Assembly (NCBI GenBank): GCA_009761415.1
Contig: QUOL01000008.1
Location: forward strand, 1,116,001-1,180,000
DNA from: Sarcomyxa edulis
Taxonomy: Eukaryota; Basidiomycota; Agaricomycetes; Agaricales; Mycenaceae
Length of the DNA: 64,000 bases
Reading direction: 5' to 3'
Shown one piece after another: positions 44,067 to 56,608 of the stretch; the stretch's first letter is position 1, and each line of letters opens with the position of its first letter. Position numbers and translations under genes: made by a program. Below the pieces are notes generated by a model. It was not told where the DNA came from, searched no databases, and saw only the letters and a list, made by a program, of their open reading frames with translations.

Positions 44067-44256
44067 TGATGCTAATCTCCAGAAATGTTCAAGTGGATGT
44101 AAGAATATAAGGAGAAACAGGCAGGAGGCATGTCTAGAAGTTGGTTGAACCCAGGATGCCAAGTCGGGAAACACAAATCTACGTCACAGCCCACGCGACG
44201 AGAGCAAGGTCTTGGACTCTTGGCCAACGTTGCTCACGACGTCCAGCAACAATTTT
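44067..44256. promoter_or_regulatory. Divergent promoter region, SDS23 / CNH gene
   Basis: A compact 190-bp spacer between start codons of divergently transcribed genes; both promoters must lie here or overlap the first exons. Confidence 0.5.
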
Positions 44257-45772
44257 ATGACTTCAGCACCAATACACCCCTTGGATGTCCCTCCATATCA
44301 AATACAACACCTTATATCAGCCGTGTTTGACGATTATGGTAATTTTCCGATTTCTTTGGTTGCGAAAACTCATTTATTTCGACTTGTAAAGGCCTTCCTC
44401 CAGGTGCTTCCCCTTCGGTACAGGTCCGATGCGCACAGGCATTAGGTACGTATACATACACCGATATGTGTCCGTCTAAATGTCATTAGAACAGGCTCCG
44501 AGATCTATGTCGGATGTTCCAACGGAGAACTCATTCGTTTTGCTCTCCAAGCTGACGATCCAACTAAAGTACGTGAATCTAAATGCACCTCGTGCACTCT
44601 CTCTAATAACACCTATAGCTGGAATCATATAGTATTTTATCTCGACAGACCTTACCTAACGAAAAGCCCGTCGATGAGATCGTGCTCATTCCTAGCTTAT
44701 CCCGAGCACTCATTCTATCCGGTACTTCAGTACAGCCTTATTTTCCCCTCAATCCTCCGTAATTATCGCTCATCATGTCATAGATCACCAGATACACTTC
44801 TACACCATTCCATCGTTAGATGTTGTGCCACCCGCCCTCGTCAAGCCCATCCGACACGTCGTGACGTTCGCTGTTGATCACCAACACTTGAAGAGACCCC
44901 CGCCTTCACTTTCTGGTCCACCCATGCCAGTAGATGCGGTAGAATTTTGCGTCATCAAACGAAACGCCATAGCTCTGTATGCATTGCGAGAAAGATTGTT
45001 CTACCAAAAGGTAGTCATGACTGTCTACGCAAAATACGTGGCTAATTCTCATTATCGACGCAGGAAATTCCACTTCCTCAAGGTGCGACTTTAGCCCGTA
45101 GGACGGGTCGTCATCTGTGCATCGCGGACAAGACGAATTACAACATCGTCGATCTGGAACTCGCCTCTCTCATCCCGATGCTCCCTCTGTCACAAGCAAT
45201 AGATCCAGTACCTTTCGTCGTGAAGCCTTCCATCACTGTGATTGGAGACAATGAGTTCCTCATTCTTTCCTGGACGGGGGCCAGCACCCTGGGATTGTTT
45301 CTCACAGGGGAAGGAGACCCGGTGCGGGGAACACTCGAGTGGCCAAGCTATCCAGACGCTGTTTGTAAGTACCCAACCCCCGCCTATCAGCACAAGACTA
45401 TTCACTGACGATATCAACAATCACACAATGCCAGGCCTCGATTACCCATACATCACAACCCTACTTCCGAACGGGACCATTGAAATACACAGCGTAGAGA
45501 CACAGGCCATCGTTCAAGTCGTCTCTGCACCTCCTTCGTCCCCTCCCACCTCTCCTCCTTCATCTCCAAGACACTCCCCTCTGGCACGAATGAACATGAT
45601 CTCTTCCATCGGTGGGTACCTCGTACCCTCCAGCCAACGGTCTGATAAGATGCGGAAAACGTCTGTTCGTCTTTTGAGAGGGCCTCTGAATAAGCTGAAT
45701 GATGCCGATGCCGGTGCTAAATTGACAGGGAACGGGGAGGCTGGGGCAGAGGTTGATTCGATTGTCGTGTAG
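44257..45772 (+). CDS. CNH-domain protein, Vps39/TRAP1-like, short form
   Basis: ATG 44257 (MTSAPIHPLDVPPYQIQHLI) to TAG 45770-45772, about seven exons. The citron-homology beta-propeller is evident: VRCAQALGSEIYVGCSNGEL, RQTLPNEKPVDEIVLIPSLS, HVVTFAVDHQHLKRPP, FCVIKRNAIALYALRERLFY, GRHLCIADKTNYNIVDLELA, EFLILSWTGASTLGLFL and YPYITTLLPNGTIEIHSVET. In Vps39/Vps3/TGFBRAP1 this propeller is followed by about 500 residues of clathrin-like helical repeats that bind HOPS/CORVET. Here the frame ends soon after GGYLVPSSQRSDKMRKTSVR, with no such repeats before the histone gene. Either the protein is naturally short or the gene is truncated. Confidence 0.75.
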
Positions 45773-46288
45773 GCCGTAGACCTTGCTACTATTCCCTTGT
45801 AGTAGCGTCCTTATCAGATCAGAAATTGAAGATTCCTGACGCGTCATTGGCACATCTGGATCAGAGGTACAGGGAGGAACATCTTGGCTATAAAGATAAG
45901 ACATTTGAGACGAGTTTCAGTGTATATGGTCACTCGCAAGTCTCGAGAGTCAAGTCAAGTCGTACGCATGGTCCTCAAGGCCTCAAGCGTAGTGGAGCTC
46001 TTCATCGACATCGAGGGGAAAGACCATGTCACGGCACGACGTTGGCCACCGAGCTCGACGAAATTCATGTTTAGGCGCTAGTGGCATCTCGCAATCTCGC
46101 AATGCGACGTTGACCATCTCAGAACTTCAACTTGCGGCAGCTATGCATGAGGAAAATAGCTTTTTCGTGGATCGAGACAATGTATAATAGTACAACCAGA
46201 ATACAGACGAGATAAATGAATAAAAAAAGTCAAAAGGGGAAAAAGGATATGCAGCGAAGGAGAGAGGAAACGTATGGATACGAGATGA
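45773..46288. other. Intergenic between CNH gene and H2A
   Basis: 516 bp between convergent stops. I looked for clathrin-repeat coding downstream of the CNH gene and saw none. Confidence 0.55.
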
Positions 46289-46886
46289 TCATACTTCGAC
46301 GCCCTTGCCAGATTTGCTTGACTTGGATGGTAGCAACTGTATAATCTTGTCAGGAAGAATGCAAGTGAGCCGAGTGAGACTGAACGTACATCGGGGTGGA
46401 TGTGAGGTACGACACCACCTTGGGAGATGACAACATCTCCAAGTAGTCTGCCTAGTCTGAGAACATCACGAGAACTAGATGAGTAAAACAGAGCGCTAAA
46501 TGAGAGGGTAAAGACGCACTCTTCATCGTTACGGATAGCAAGTTGCAAGTGACGGGGTACGATACGGTGCTTCTTGTTGTCGCGGGCTGCGTTTCCTGCG
46601 AGTTCGAGGATCTCAGCAGCGAGGTATTCTAGGACAGCGGCAAGGTAGACTGTGTGGCATCAAGTTGCGTTAGTAAGAGAGACTCGAAGGAGTAGAATTG
46701 GACTATTGACTCACCTGGTGCTCCGGCACCGACACGCTGGGCATAGTTGCCCTTCTTCAACAGACGATGGATACGACCAACGGGGAATTGGAGACCAGCT
46801 TTGGCAGACCGAGATTGCGACTTTCCAGCACTGTCTCCACCCTTTCCTCCCGACTTTCCAGCTTTTCCTCCGACTTTGCCAGACAT
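46289..46886 (-). CDS. Histone H2A
   Basis: ATG 46884-46886 to TGA 46289-46291, four exons. The sequence is canonical H2A type: [78 protein letters not shown], then [20 protein letters not shown] and [15 protein letters not shown]. The GAP/NKK/HRI features exclude H2A.Z, which has KAA/LKVKRI. The C-terminal SQ(E/D) motif phosphorylated in yeast gamma-H2A is absent; the protein ends GKGVEV after a short last exon. The gene is head-to-head with H2B, the classical arrangement for coordinated S-phase expression. Confidence 0.92.
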
Positions 46887-47202
46887 TGTGATTGTATGAG
46901 GTGATTGAGGGTGAGGGTAATGAAAATAATAGAAGTGGACCGAGTGAGGGCGGTTGTTGTGGTTGGGAGCAAAGAGGGAAGTGGGCGAAATTTAGAGTTC
47001 CCGGTCCGTATTTATAGGTGTGAGTGTGACAGCCACCGATCTGTGACCGAATCAACAGAGACGCGTTAGGCGCGTTGTGACCAAACATGTACATCGAGTC
47101 GTGTGACTATATAGTCCGCCATTTCTCGACCGACCTTTCCTTTCAACTCTTTCCACCCCCCACTACCTCAAATCTTTCCCTCAATCTCCTTGCTCATATC
47201 AA
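46887..47202. promoter_or_regulatory. Divergent H2A-H2B promoter region
   Basis: 316 bp between the two start codons. TATTTATA at 47009-47016 (minus strand TATAAATA, about 120 nt before the H2A ATG) and CTATATAG at 47107-47114 (about 90 nt before the H2B ATG) are TATA-box candidates. A CT-rich stretch before the H2B ATG is a typical fungal leader. Confidence 0.6.
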
Positions 47203-47861
47203 ATGGCCCCCAAACCCGCTTCCACTGCTGGCAAAGCACCTGCCTCGACTGCCACCGCTTCCAAAGCCCCAGCAAAATCTACCGAGGGTGCAAAGAAGAC
47301 TTCCAAGGCTGCAGCGCCTGCTGATGGAGAGAAGAAGAAGCGTAGAAAGGTCCGAAAGGAGACGTACTCGTCTTACATCTACAAGGGTGAGTCATTTTCG
47401 TTCTCTCATAGTGAACAATGAATTGACTGGATGGGTTTGAAGTCTTGAAGCAAGTGCACCCTGATACGGGTATCAGCAACAAGGCTATGGCCATCTTGAA
47501 CTCTTTCGTGAACGATATCTTTGAGGTATGTGCTTGGTCTTTGATTATCTTTTGCTTTATTAACAATAGAATCCTATCTACAGCGTATTGCATCGGAAGC
47601 ATCCAGTACGTGCCTCCCACGGCATTTCGTGGCCTTTGACTAACCCTTTGGATTAGAACTTGCTGCCTACTCCAAAAAATCCACCATTTCTTCGCGTGAA
47701 ATCCAAACCTCTGTACGCCTGATCCTACCAGGAGAACTCGCGAAGCACGCCATCTCTGAGGGTACGAAGTCCGTCACGAAGGTCAGTTTTTCTCACTATT
47801 GGTCCTCCACGTCCTGCTAACGCCGCCTTTTCTGTAGTTCTCTTCTGCGGGAGCCAAGTAA
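47203..47861 (+). CDS. Histone H2B
   Basis: ATG 47203 to TAA 47859-47861, five exons. After a Lys/Ala-rich tail ([20 protein letters not shown]) come [83 protein letters not shown] and [16 protein letters not shown], the canonical H2B fold and the C-terminal helix with the ubiquitinated Lys context. Together with the divergent H2A it forms the nucleosomal dimer. Introns are 50-65 nt. Confidence 0.96.
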
Positions 47862-48262
47862 TCGTGTTCGGAGTTTTTATCTTCTACTTTTAGTTTCTTT
47901 ACTTTTATTCCCTTCGTGGTCCTGTACAACAGTGTATTCTCTATTGCAACCATTTCCTTCTCGGCCTACTTTTTTTTGAAGAGAAAATCAGTGGCATTCG
48001 ACTTCTGCTTCCAAATTCTCGGGCCTATACAGAAACCAGTCGTACTCGTGATGAAGAAATCATAGTCAGTCCTGTCGAGTTGAGCTTCGAGCAACCATCC
48101 TCGAAAACAAGTTCCCAATCCTCCCGCCTTCACACTCAGACGACTCGCGAATCAGGGTATTACTAGTAATATCACCTCTTCTCCTCAAGTCAATTCCAGG
48201 CGTTGGGTTATCCTATACAGTTTGCATGGTCAGGTATGTTGACCGACCGATGAGGAGTCGAA
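47862..48262. other. Intergenic between convergent genes
   Basis: 401 bp between the H2B and sphingomyelinase-like stops. Nothing recognised. Confidence 0.6.
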
Positions 48263-50858
48263 CTAGGAAGAACCTACACAATTATTTTCCGCCCGGAAAG
48301 CTCTCATGGCGCAAATCGTTGTGTTCTTGCACTCTGCATCATCACAAGGAATAACCGCACCATTCCTGCTCTGATGGGTATTCCAGAGCTGAAAAGCGGT
48401 GTCGTTAGCGACAAAGACGTCTGTGAGATTATGCCAGAACGCAGGGCCGAGGGGATCAGAGGGGGTGAGGTTGCCCACGAGGGGTCCATAAGTGTCTCGG
48501 GCACTGAAATACAGCTCCCACGTCGCTGGATGATATTTCAGAGGTAGGAAGAAGTTAGATAAGAAATTGGCATACGTGTAATCTGGAAGGTAGGTCCAGA
48601 AATGTTGGCTGTCATCCAGATGCTCAGTGAGCGTTCAAACATGAGAGAGCGAGGGGAGACCTCACCGATGTAAACTCGGGCATCCATCTGTAGTGACAGT
48701 CAATGAATGAGGCATATCCAACGATGTTCAAGATGCACAGGACACTTACCGTCTCGAAAGTGTCTGGATCAATGTCATAGATCTTAAACGCAGGGTTACC
48801 GCCTATTTCTCTCGTCAAATATGAATATACGACTCGGTCCAGACGACTCACTTGTTGGAGTCAATGCAGGACCTATCAATGCGATTCCAACCGCATTGGC
48901 GGCAATTTGATTATTATAGTCAGAATAAGCTATCTCGAATTGATCCTGTATGGGTTCGAATGAGTGAGATAAAAAGCACGAATGAGTATAGTATACCTTG
49001 TGGCTATGTCCAAAGAATTGGACCGCGATAGTGTTGCGGTATCGTTGTAGAATTTGGTCATAATAATTTGACTTCAAACCATGCATGACAAGATAAGCAG
49101 ACAGTCAGGTTTTAACTCGAAGTGTGAGACGAACCTGATCATTGAACGTATCCTCTTTACCGAGTGGAATGTGCCCGATTATCCACGCTCTTTGACCGGC
49201 GTCCTCAGCAGCTTGGAGTTCCTGAGCCATAAATGCGAGAATACCATTCGGGTCTGGTCTACTCATCTCAATAATTTTAGCAATATAGCACTGGATGCGA
49301 GTCTTACTGCTGCACGTCGCTGTCGTACGACCAGTAGCTTCAGTTCCAAGAAAAAAATCAGGCACACCTAGGAATGATGACCAACATGTGCCACTTACTT
49401 TTGCTTATACCAATATTGAGTGTTGACCGATATGACTCTGTAAATCCGATCGGCATATATCTTATAGTAGACACTATTCCTTACCGTAGATTAATACCTG
49501 GAGCAGTGACAGCATAGCTCCCCGATACATGATCCACCTGTCGAGCTGCAGAAGGGCCAATCCATTGCTGAATGAGAATTGCGTTAGATCGCCGTCATAA
49601 TTGGGAGTGGAGGTAGGTACAAGACACGCACACTCCATCCCGCGCTTTGCGTATCGAAGACCCATTGCGATTGCGAATGGTTTGTAGTCGTCGTGCTACG
49701 CGGGAATGCGTTCACGGGAGACGTGTCACTAAATCGACGTATAGATCAGTAATCAAACCGTTGCATGTTCAATTTCCGCTGCACGTACTGATTGCCTAAG
49801 GAGCAAATTCAGACAAAGTACAGAACAATACTGAGAGAGAAAATGACGCACCTATGGAAGGGAATACTGGGATTTTAAGCTTCGACGCCATTTCCGCATT
49901 GAACTCTGATAGATCAACGGTGGCTTCTCTGGATGAATCAAAAAAATGTCAGATTGTCGGTGGAAGACACTCGGAATCTTTCTTACGGCCTTTCGACCAA
50001 CCATGTGGCGCGTGCGTACGAGCGTTGGTATTGTATGTGCAAAAGACAGCAATAAGAACGACTTATCTTCAACGACATCTCCGGTAAAAATGGCGAATTG
50101 AGCTTCACTACCGAATCGTTCGATAGCTTCAAGCATAGAGTCTGCCAGAGGCACTGGAGAATCACAATGTTGGTTCCCATTGGGTCCCGCTGGGACGGTA
50201 GGAGTAGCTCCGTTCTGGTCGGCAAAATTTCGACAACAGATGTTTTTGGTACAGTTTGCCTCAGCTCCAACCTATTAGTGCTATGACGTGAGAGTTCTCG
50301 AGAAGTAAGGAGGATTAAAGAACAAACAGTATATTGTCTGTCGATATGAACGTCACTCAGATGAACGACTTGAATCGGCTTCCTCCCTTTTGAGAAAAAC
50401 CGTTTAGGATTTGTTGGTGTATCGGGTCTAGGGAGTGGAAACTCGAAAGCATTGACCGGAGGCGGATCGCACAATCCGAAAAGCGCGTCACAAAATTTGG
50501 TTGCTGTTTGCCCAGTGGTAGAGATCTGACGGAGGTCGTGGGAAATGATGGGGCCTTCTAACCCGATTATTCCAGCGCAAACGTCAGCGTCTTCCAGCTG
50601 TAAGGTAGATAAGTATATCAGAGGATAGCAAACGAAGAGGAGGAGACGGACCATCAGATCGTCGCAAATGGTGATGAATGTGCTGACAAATTCAGCGTCT
50701 CCGAGCTGTGCAAGCTCCTGCAACGGGGAAAGCAAATCATGACAAGAGGGACAGTCGACTGCTTTTGCGAGAGCGGTCAAGATGTTGCTAAGGAGGGTTC
50801 CCTCAACGACCGAGGTCAAACATAAGACGAAGATAGCAAGCAGTGTCAATGTGCACAT
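48263..50858 (-). CDS. Acid sphingomyelinase-like phosphodiesterase
   Basis: ATG 50856-50858 starts a signal peptide (MCTLTLLAIFVLCLTSVVEG), followed by a saposin-like segment with paired Cys (AVDCPSCHDLLSPLQELA, then DADVCAGIIG). A calcineurin-type metallophosphatase domain follows, with all metal boxes: LSDVHIDRQY, IFTGDVVE, SIGNHD, WIIGHIPLGKED and VQFFGHSHK. The C-terminal domain includes FKIYDIDPDTFE and FHNATWELYFSARD-like sequence (read TWELYFSARDTYGPL), ending in CAMRAFRAENNCVGSS at 48263. Over ten exons. Family members hydrolyse sphingomyelin or other phosphodiesters, secreted or in the lysosome/vacuole. Fungi lack much sphingomyelin, so the natural substrate is uncertain. Confidence 0.85.
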
Positions 50859-51387
50859 AGAGAACGCTGAAGGGGACCAGATAAGAGATTGTAGACTCGG
50901 CTACTAGCCCTGCATGTACCTATATAGCAGATACTGGCTTCTGTTCAAGTCGTCCCGCGCGGCCCCGCAATGGTGAAGCATGAGTGTCTGAAGACTAGAT
51001 AAGTAGAAAAACGACAAGAGACCACATGGATGCTTGAGTTTCCCAAAACTTCGCTGAAGTCGATTCGGAAGAACGTTTGTGGAATGCAAGAAAAAATGCA
51101 GATTTATTGGACCGTATGGGTACGTTATCGTGATCACGCGCTTCATCTATGTTGGAAGGCATATTAGTAGTGTGGGAGGACAACATTCGCAAATGGACTG
51201 GAGACAAGTTGACTATGAACCCCAAGGTCTGAGCAACGTGCGGGCCTGCCCTATGCAGCAGTTCACGAGAACATCGACATGCTCCCAGCTTGAAGGATAA
51301 AGAAGCTATGGAACCGTAGAAACAAATTTGGACGTACAATCGTTATTGAGTTTATCGTTCGACGTAACTTTCACCGAGAATAACCGC
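50859..51387. other. Intergenic, upstream of the sphingomyelinase-like gene
   Basis: 529 bp between two tandem minus-strand genes. The minus frame 50995-51339 shows no family features. Confidence 0.6.
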
Positions 51388-53663
51388 CTAATCAATACGC
51401 CTGGGAGATTTTGGGACTAATGCCCAGACGCCCACCATAACGGACATCATCGCCACGAGCCTGCGTACAAAAGATCAAGGCTCGGTAAACTGGGCAGGCG
51501 GAACACGCACAGAGGTTGAAGTGATCCAATCCCATAGCGGGACGCCAATACTCCGGTCACGAAAGGAAATGCTGCTGATCCTGCCACCCCGATGCCTGTG
51601 ATGCAGCCGAGAGCGCCAGTCAATAGTCGAGCCGGCAAGACCTTTGACGCGTGGCTGATGAGGATAGGATACATGGGACCTTGTAAAAGACCGATTACAG
51701 ATATCTAGATTGAATATCACTACGAAGATATGAGCGATGGATAGCACGAACACTTACTGCGATTGCATTCTCAACAATCGACGGGACAACCCAAATAGTC
51801 ACTTCAAGGCTTTCCACAGCATCAGTTAGTGAACGGCAGCGATCATGCAACAAACACAAGCGTACCCTATAGCTAGCAGAGCATATAAAAATATCACGCG
51901 GCTTTCTCCGACCTGATAGCATGCTTAATCAGTCGAAGACGATGTCTGAAGATAACTTCCACTCACCATCCGGGTCAGCCACATCAGACATAGTCTTCCG
52001 AGAGTTATACCTAGAGGCAAAAGCTAAAGAAATGTACGCAGTAGTGAGCTAGATATTCGAGCTTACCCCCTGCAAAACCTGACGATATATAACCAGCATT
52101 TCGACCGCCATTCCTTTCGTCGATGATAAAGGTCACTATCCAGCCTGCCACCGCAATGCTCGGTCGATGGAAGATTTGTTTAGAAAAAGAAGACTATGAT
52201 GTGGACTCACCTCCTACTGTCACTGATATTCCTAAGTGGATGAACGCAAACAGTCCGAGCAATTGTACGGCTCGAATTCCAAGAATTTGACGATATTTTC
52301 CCCTTTCTCTCTCTGCCAGAGGATCGATTGGTCCAGCTTCTTGTCCAGCTTCTGCTAGAATCTCTGAGAGGGTAGAGAGTACGATCGCTTAGCTAAGGAA
52401 GAAAAAATAATCACGAGATGGATACCAGCGACTAACCACTTTGAGATCTACCTCTGAAGACCGCCAAGAGATTGATCGTATTTGCCAGAGCCATACTGGC
52501 TGAGATTATGTAATGAAACGACCAGTGGCGAACTCTAGAGAAGTGGGTTGCAGCTAGAGGAGACACAAATGCACCTAGACCTGGGAAGATTGAGCTGCTA
52601 GAGAGTAATCGTATTTGTACTCAGACTCGTACCGTAGGATGCATGCATCATTCCTAGTTTCATGGGCATGTGCTGCTTTAAACTCCCAACGAACCCATTT
52701 GCTTGTGCATCCTAATTGTGCAGGTCAGTGGTGAGTGGCATGCGAGATGGTTCCAAGGAGCATGGCAGTAAATCGACGCACTTGAAGGGATACTCCGAAG
52801 CCCCCTATGCCAGACGCGAATGCCATCACAGGGAACGGTGGAGCAGGGCTTTGGATGATGTAGGTTGCAAGTTGACAGATCGAACCTACATCCCCTGATT
52901 TAGAGGTATTGACTCGTGAGACATAGAATCATCGAACCTAGGACCATGACCTGGTAATCCGCTGTAAAGTCAATCGAAAAAATGGTCTTGATTGTGGAAC
53001 TAATAGCAACCTTCCCAAATCCTAATTTATCGTTGAGCCACACATTAGCGAGTGCTCCTACGATAAACCCCTTATATCAGGTTGTCAGAAAGTGAGCTGA
53101 ACGATACATAGCGTAGATTCTTAGATCACCCTCACAGTGAAATTTACGACAAAAAGCAGAGAAACCACAATAAATCCAATCTAAGAATTTCTCAACGTCA
53201 ATTATCAATTTCGATTACCAAGTACTGACGTGATAGTTCTGTTGAATCGCCGGAAGGAGAGGACCGGTAGATCCTGGAGCACTTGATTATCAAAGCCACA
53301 ACATGAAAGAGAAAGCTTACCATCATTCCAGCCTCCAAGAAAAAGGCACCAGCACAGCGCGGCGAATTGGATACGGCTATTGCGACGGAAATAAGTGACT
53401 TGGGTAGCCGGAACGGAGTCTGTGAAGTGCAGAGCAGGCAACGCGGCAGGAAGCTCCAACGCCCCGCTGTTATGGGAGATACCTATTGCATTAGCTAAAT
53501 ATTCGTCAGCTTTCGGTGCGCCAACGACTACTGGCTGAAATATCGTTTCTGAGAGTACCGGTCGACAGACAGTGGTCGTTTCTTGGGGCGAAGAAGAGGA
53601 TTCCTTGCCCGCAGAGCTTACCACTGAGGGAGATCCATCAGCAGAGAGCATGCTCACTGACAT
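51388..53663 (-). CDS. MFS transporter, Bsc6-like (fucose permease-type)
   Basis: ATG 53661-53663 to TAG 51388-51390, roughly 12-14 short exons. After a Ser-rich cytosolic head of about 90 residues, membrane spans are visible: IQFAALCWCLFLGGWNDGS (TM1), GFIVVSLLFVVNFTGFIVGA (TM2), FGKAVMVLGSMIQLVTYII, FPVMAFASGIGGFGVSLQDA, LLGLFAFIHLGISVTVGGWI, GYISSGFAGGLTLGR, VIFLYALLAIGLEVTIWVVP, LTGALGCITGIGVAGSAAFP and the last span MSVMVGVWALVP. The arrangement matches yeast bypass-of-stop-codon 6-like MFS proteins. The substrate is unknown. Confidence 0.75.
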
Positions 53664-54064
53664 TGAGACGAGAGGGAGTTTTTCAGTTCGGAGCCGCTAT
53701 TTAAAAAAGATGAAAGTTCTCACCTGACCATCAGCCGAGCGAAAATGTGGGGTCTCGGAATAGTTTCGGAGGAACATCCATCGTGACAGTCTACGATGAC
53801 TCAATTCGCCCAAACAAGCACTGAAAAGCAAGACCCGTCAAACGGCACAACCTGCAACTAGAATCGTTAAAGATTCAGGCCGCGTGAATACGAGAAGAAA
53901 CAGAAAAGACCCTGAAAGCACAAGGTTTCCAGTCGAAATAAGAAATGGGTATATTTGATGCAAGTCTTGTGAACTGAATAAAGATAGAAGAGTCATCCGC
54001 AAGCAAGAAAAAAATGCTGGCAGTCCAAATAGCCCTTGCGCCTATATGACAGCCACAATTGTCC
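53664..54064. other. Intergenic
   Basis: 401 bp upstream of the MFS gene and downstream of the aldehyde dehydrogenase. Nothing recognised. Confidence 0.6.
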
Positions 54065-56608
54065 TTATCTGGAAAATCCCAGGAGCCAGGAATGAATCTT
54101 TGTCCTTTTTGTCAGTGTCCCAGCCAACGCAAGAGCCAACACGAGCAAGAACCATTTTCCGAACCATTTAGATGCCGGACGTAGATTGGGAGGTCCATTT
54201 GGACGTTTAGGAAGCATTGGGAAACGCAGTTTGGCGACTATCTTCTCGTTCCTCGCCTGTACAAGAAAAAAGAGGTTCGAATTGTAACGGACTCAAAAGA
54301 ACAATAAGAACTAACCGTATACGGTGGAAACCTGATACCCAAGAGTTTGTCGAGCCTGTATAAGAATGACGTAGAATGAGATATATTCTTCGAAGAGAGA
54401 ATGGGTACCATGTACCAGCTCGGAGAGTCCATGGTAGCCCGCAAATGGGTAAAAGTATCGAAGGAATATTTCCCAGTATGATATCCGGCTACGATTCGAA
54501 TCCAAACCGATTTTAGTCATCTGTGAAATGGGAAAGGAAAGATGGACGCACATCCGCTGGGTCCTATGCCACCGAACGGCAAGCCTTCCGCTAGACGGCA
54601 GTGTATCAGATCTTCGAGCGGGAAAGTTGAGATACTGCACTAACCGCCAGGATGAATGACAGTCTCGTTAGCGATGAATGCGCCACTTTGGGTGTTTCCA
54701 AATACTAATAACCAGAATGTTTATCTCATATCACATCGGAGACTTCTGAGATAAAATACCTTTCTCCTTGTAAGCAGCACTCTGTGAAAAGACATAGATA
54801 GCAAGCGGATAGTCGCTGTATATATCCAATTAGCAGGGCGACGGTAGCGAAACTAGAGGTACGAACTGTGCGTTCACGTAGGCTATGGCTTCGTCAAGAC
54901 TTTCGACGGGTAAGATGGGTAAGACGGGCCCAAAGATTTCTCTACATAGCGAAAATGTCAGAATGATCAACAGTGGGATAATTGGAAATACGCAACTCGC
55001 TCATGAGAGAATCATCAGGCTTGACATCTTTGACGATAGTGGGAGAAACGTATTTGGTCTCTTCGTCGGTCTCCCCTCCTAACACAATCGTCCCTTTGGT
55101 GTTCTTCAAGAGTGTACTCACGCGTGTAAATGCCTGAGGAGAAACTAGACGCGAGAACACCGCAGGTCCGGCGGGAGAATCTGGATAGAACTTGGTATAT
55201 CTGTGAGTTCAAACAGAGGGTCGGAACGCGACTGAACACAAGAGAACAAATTTACTCACGTTTCTTTCAAGGCAGTTATAAGAGTATCCTGGAACTCTTT
55301 TGGAACAAGAACGTAGTCCGGGGCAACACAAGTTTGACCAGCGTTGACGACCTTTCCTTGGATTTAGAGGCATTTCCCTTCAAAGTATGATACGTGAAAA
55401 GAGACTTACCTTCCCCCAGAGCAGACGACGCGCGGTAGTCTGCAGATCACAATCGGGATCAATGAAGACCGGGGTTTTCCCTTAGTGAGTGATGAGTATT
55501 AGGTCAACAGATGGCTCTGGAGAACAATCGCTCACCTCCAAGCTAAGAGAATGTCTTCTATCAGATAATTATCCAATCAATTGATGAATGTACAAACTTC
55601 AAGGGTGACAGGTGTCATATATTTTGCGGCTGCAGCTGCAACAATTTTGCCGACCCGACCCCCTCCTACAAGCGCGTCAGTATCCGTGCTAATGACAGCA
55701 AGCAGACTGGTGCTAACCGGTGTAGAGAACTAAAAAGTGGAGACATGATCAGAATCATGAACTAAAGTACGAGTCAGGACCTACTGTGACTCCATTGAAG
55801 ATCCAAAAGCTATTTGAGATGCGTCAGATACGAGATCCTTGGATATGTATCGTCCAGACGAAAACGTACTTTCGTGGCTTCAGTGACCGCACCGTTGACG
55901 ACTCGGATTAGTTGTGGGTCAAGGTACTTTGGAACTAATTCTGCTACTAGCGCGCTGACCGTAGGTGTCAGCTCCGATGGCTTGATGCATGTCGTATTAC
56001 CAGCCGCGATAGAGCCTGCCTATGTTCGATCTGAGTCAGTGTCTTGTGTAGATGACCCTGATGAGAGGGAAAGGATCTATACTAAAGGACCGAGTAAAAG
56101 GAAGATCGGATAATTGAATGGGCCTATGATGAGAACGACTCCTTTGGGTTCTTTGCGGATGACTGGGCGCATCGCTGAGAAGTTCAGCGACAGAGGTGCT
56201 CGTTCAGGCTTAGCCCACTTCCCAACATTCGAGTAGGCAGTCATGATTTCTGCAGTGGTTGCGGTGATTTCCAGGCTGAAAGTGGGCATAGACGGATTAA
56301 CATGGCTCATTCGTGCTATCTATCTGAAGCGGAGAAGACGTACAATTCACTTTCCAACGGAGGCCGTCCCAGATCTGCAGCGAACGCTTCCTCAAAACGC
56401 TTTGCATTATCTTTGATGAGATATGCAAGTTGAAGTATCTGGTATTTGCGGTACGCGATAGACTTGAGTTTTCCGGTTTGAAATCCAGCGCGAAGCTCAG
56501 CGTGAGTCTGCAGTTCCACGTAACGTTTAGCGCGTATGAGAGAGCTGAGTTAATAAATTAACTTACCTTGTCGATCTCTTCCAAAGACGTGTAGGTGAGT
56601 TTGGACAT
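54065..56608 (-). CDS. HFD1: Fatty aldehyde dehydrogenase, tail-anchored (ALDH3/Hfd1)
   Basis: ATG 56606-56608 ([13 protein letters not shown]) to TAA 54065-54067, about 14 exons. It follows class-3 ALDHs: [57 protein letters not shown], catalytic-Glu block LELGGKTPV, and the catalytic Cys in [14 protein letters not shown]. Later come [26 protein letters not shown] and [21 protein letters not shown] single hydrophobic span near the end ([14 protein letters not shown]) is the tail anchor seen in Hfd1/ALDH3A2. The enzyme oxidises long-chain aldehydes, such as hexadecenal from sphingolipid breakdown, to acids with NAD. Its position close to the sphingomyelinase-like gene may be coincidental. Confidence 0.9.

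Noticed and set aside
50995..51339. 114-codon minus ORF between ASM-like and MFS genes
   Set aside because: No start context, domain or splice partner; considered chance.
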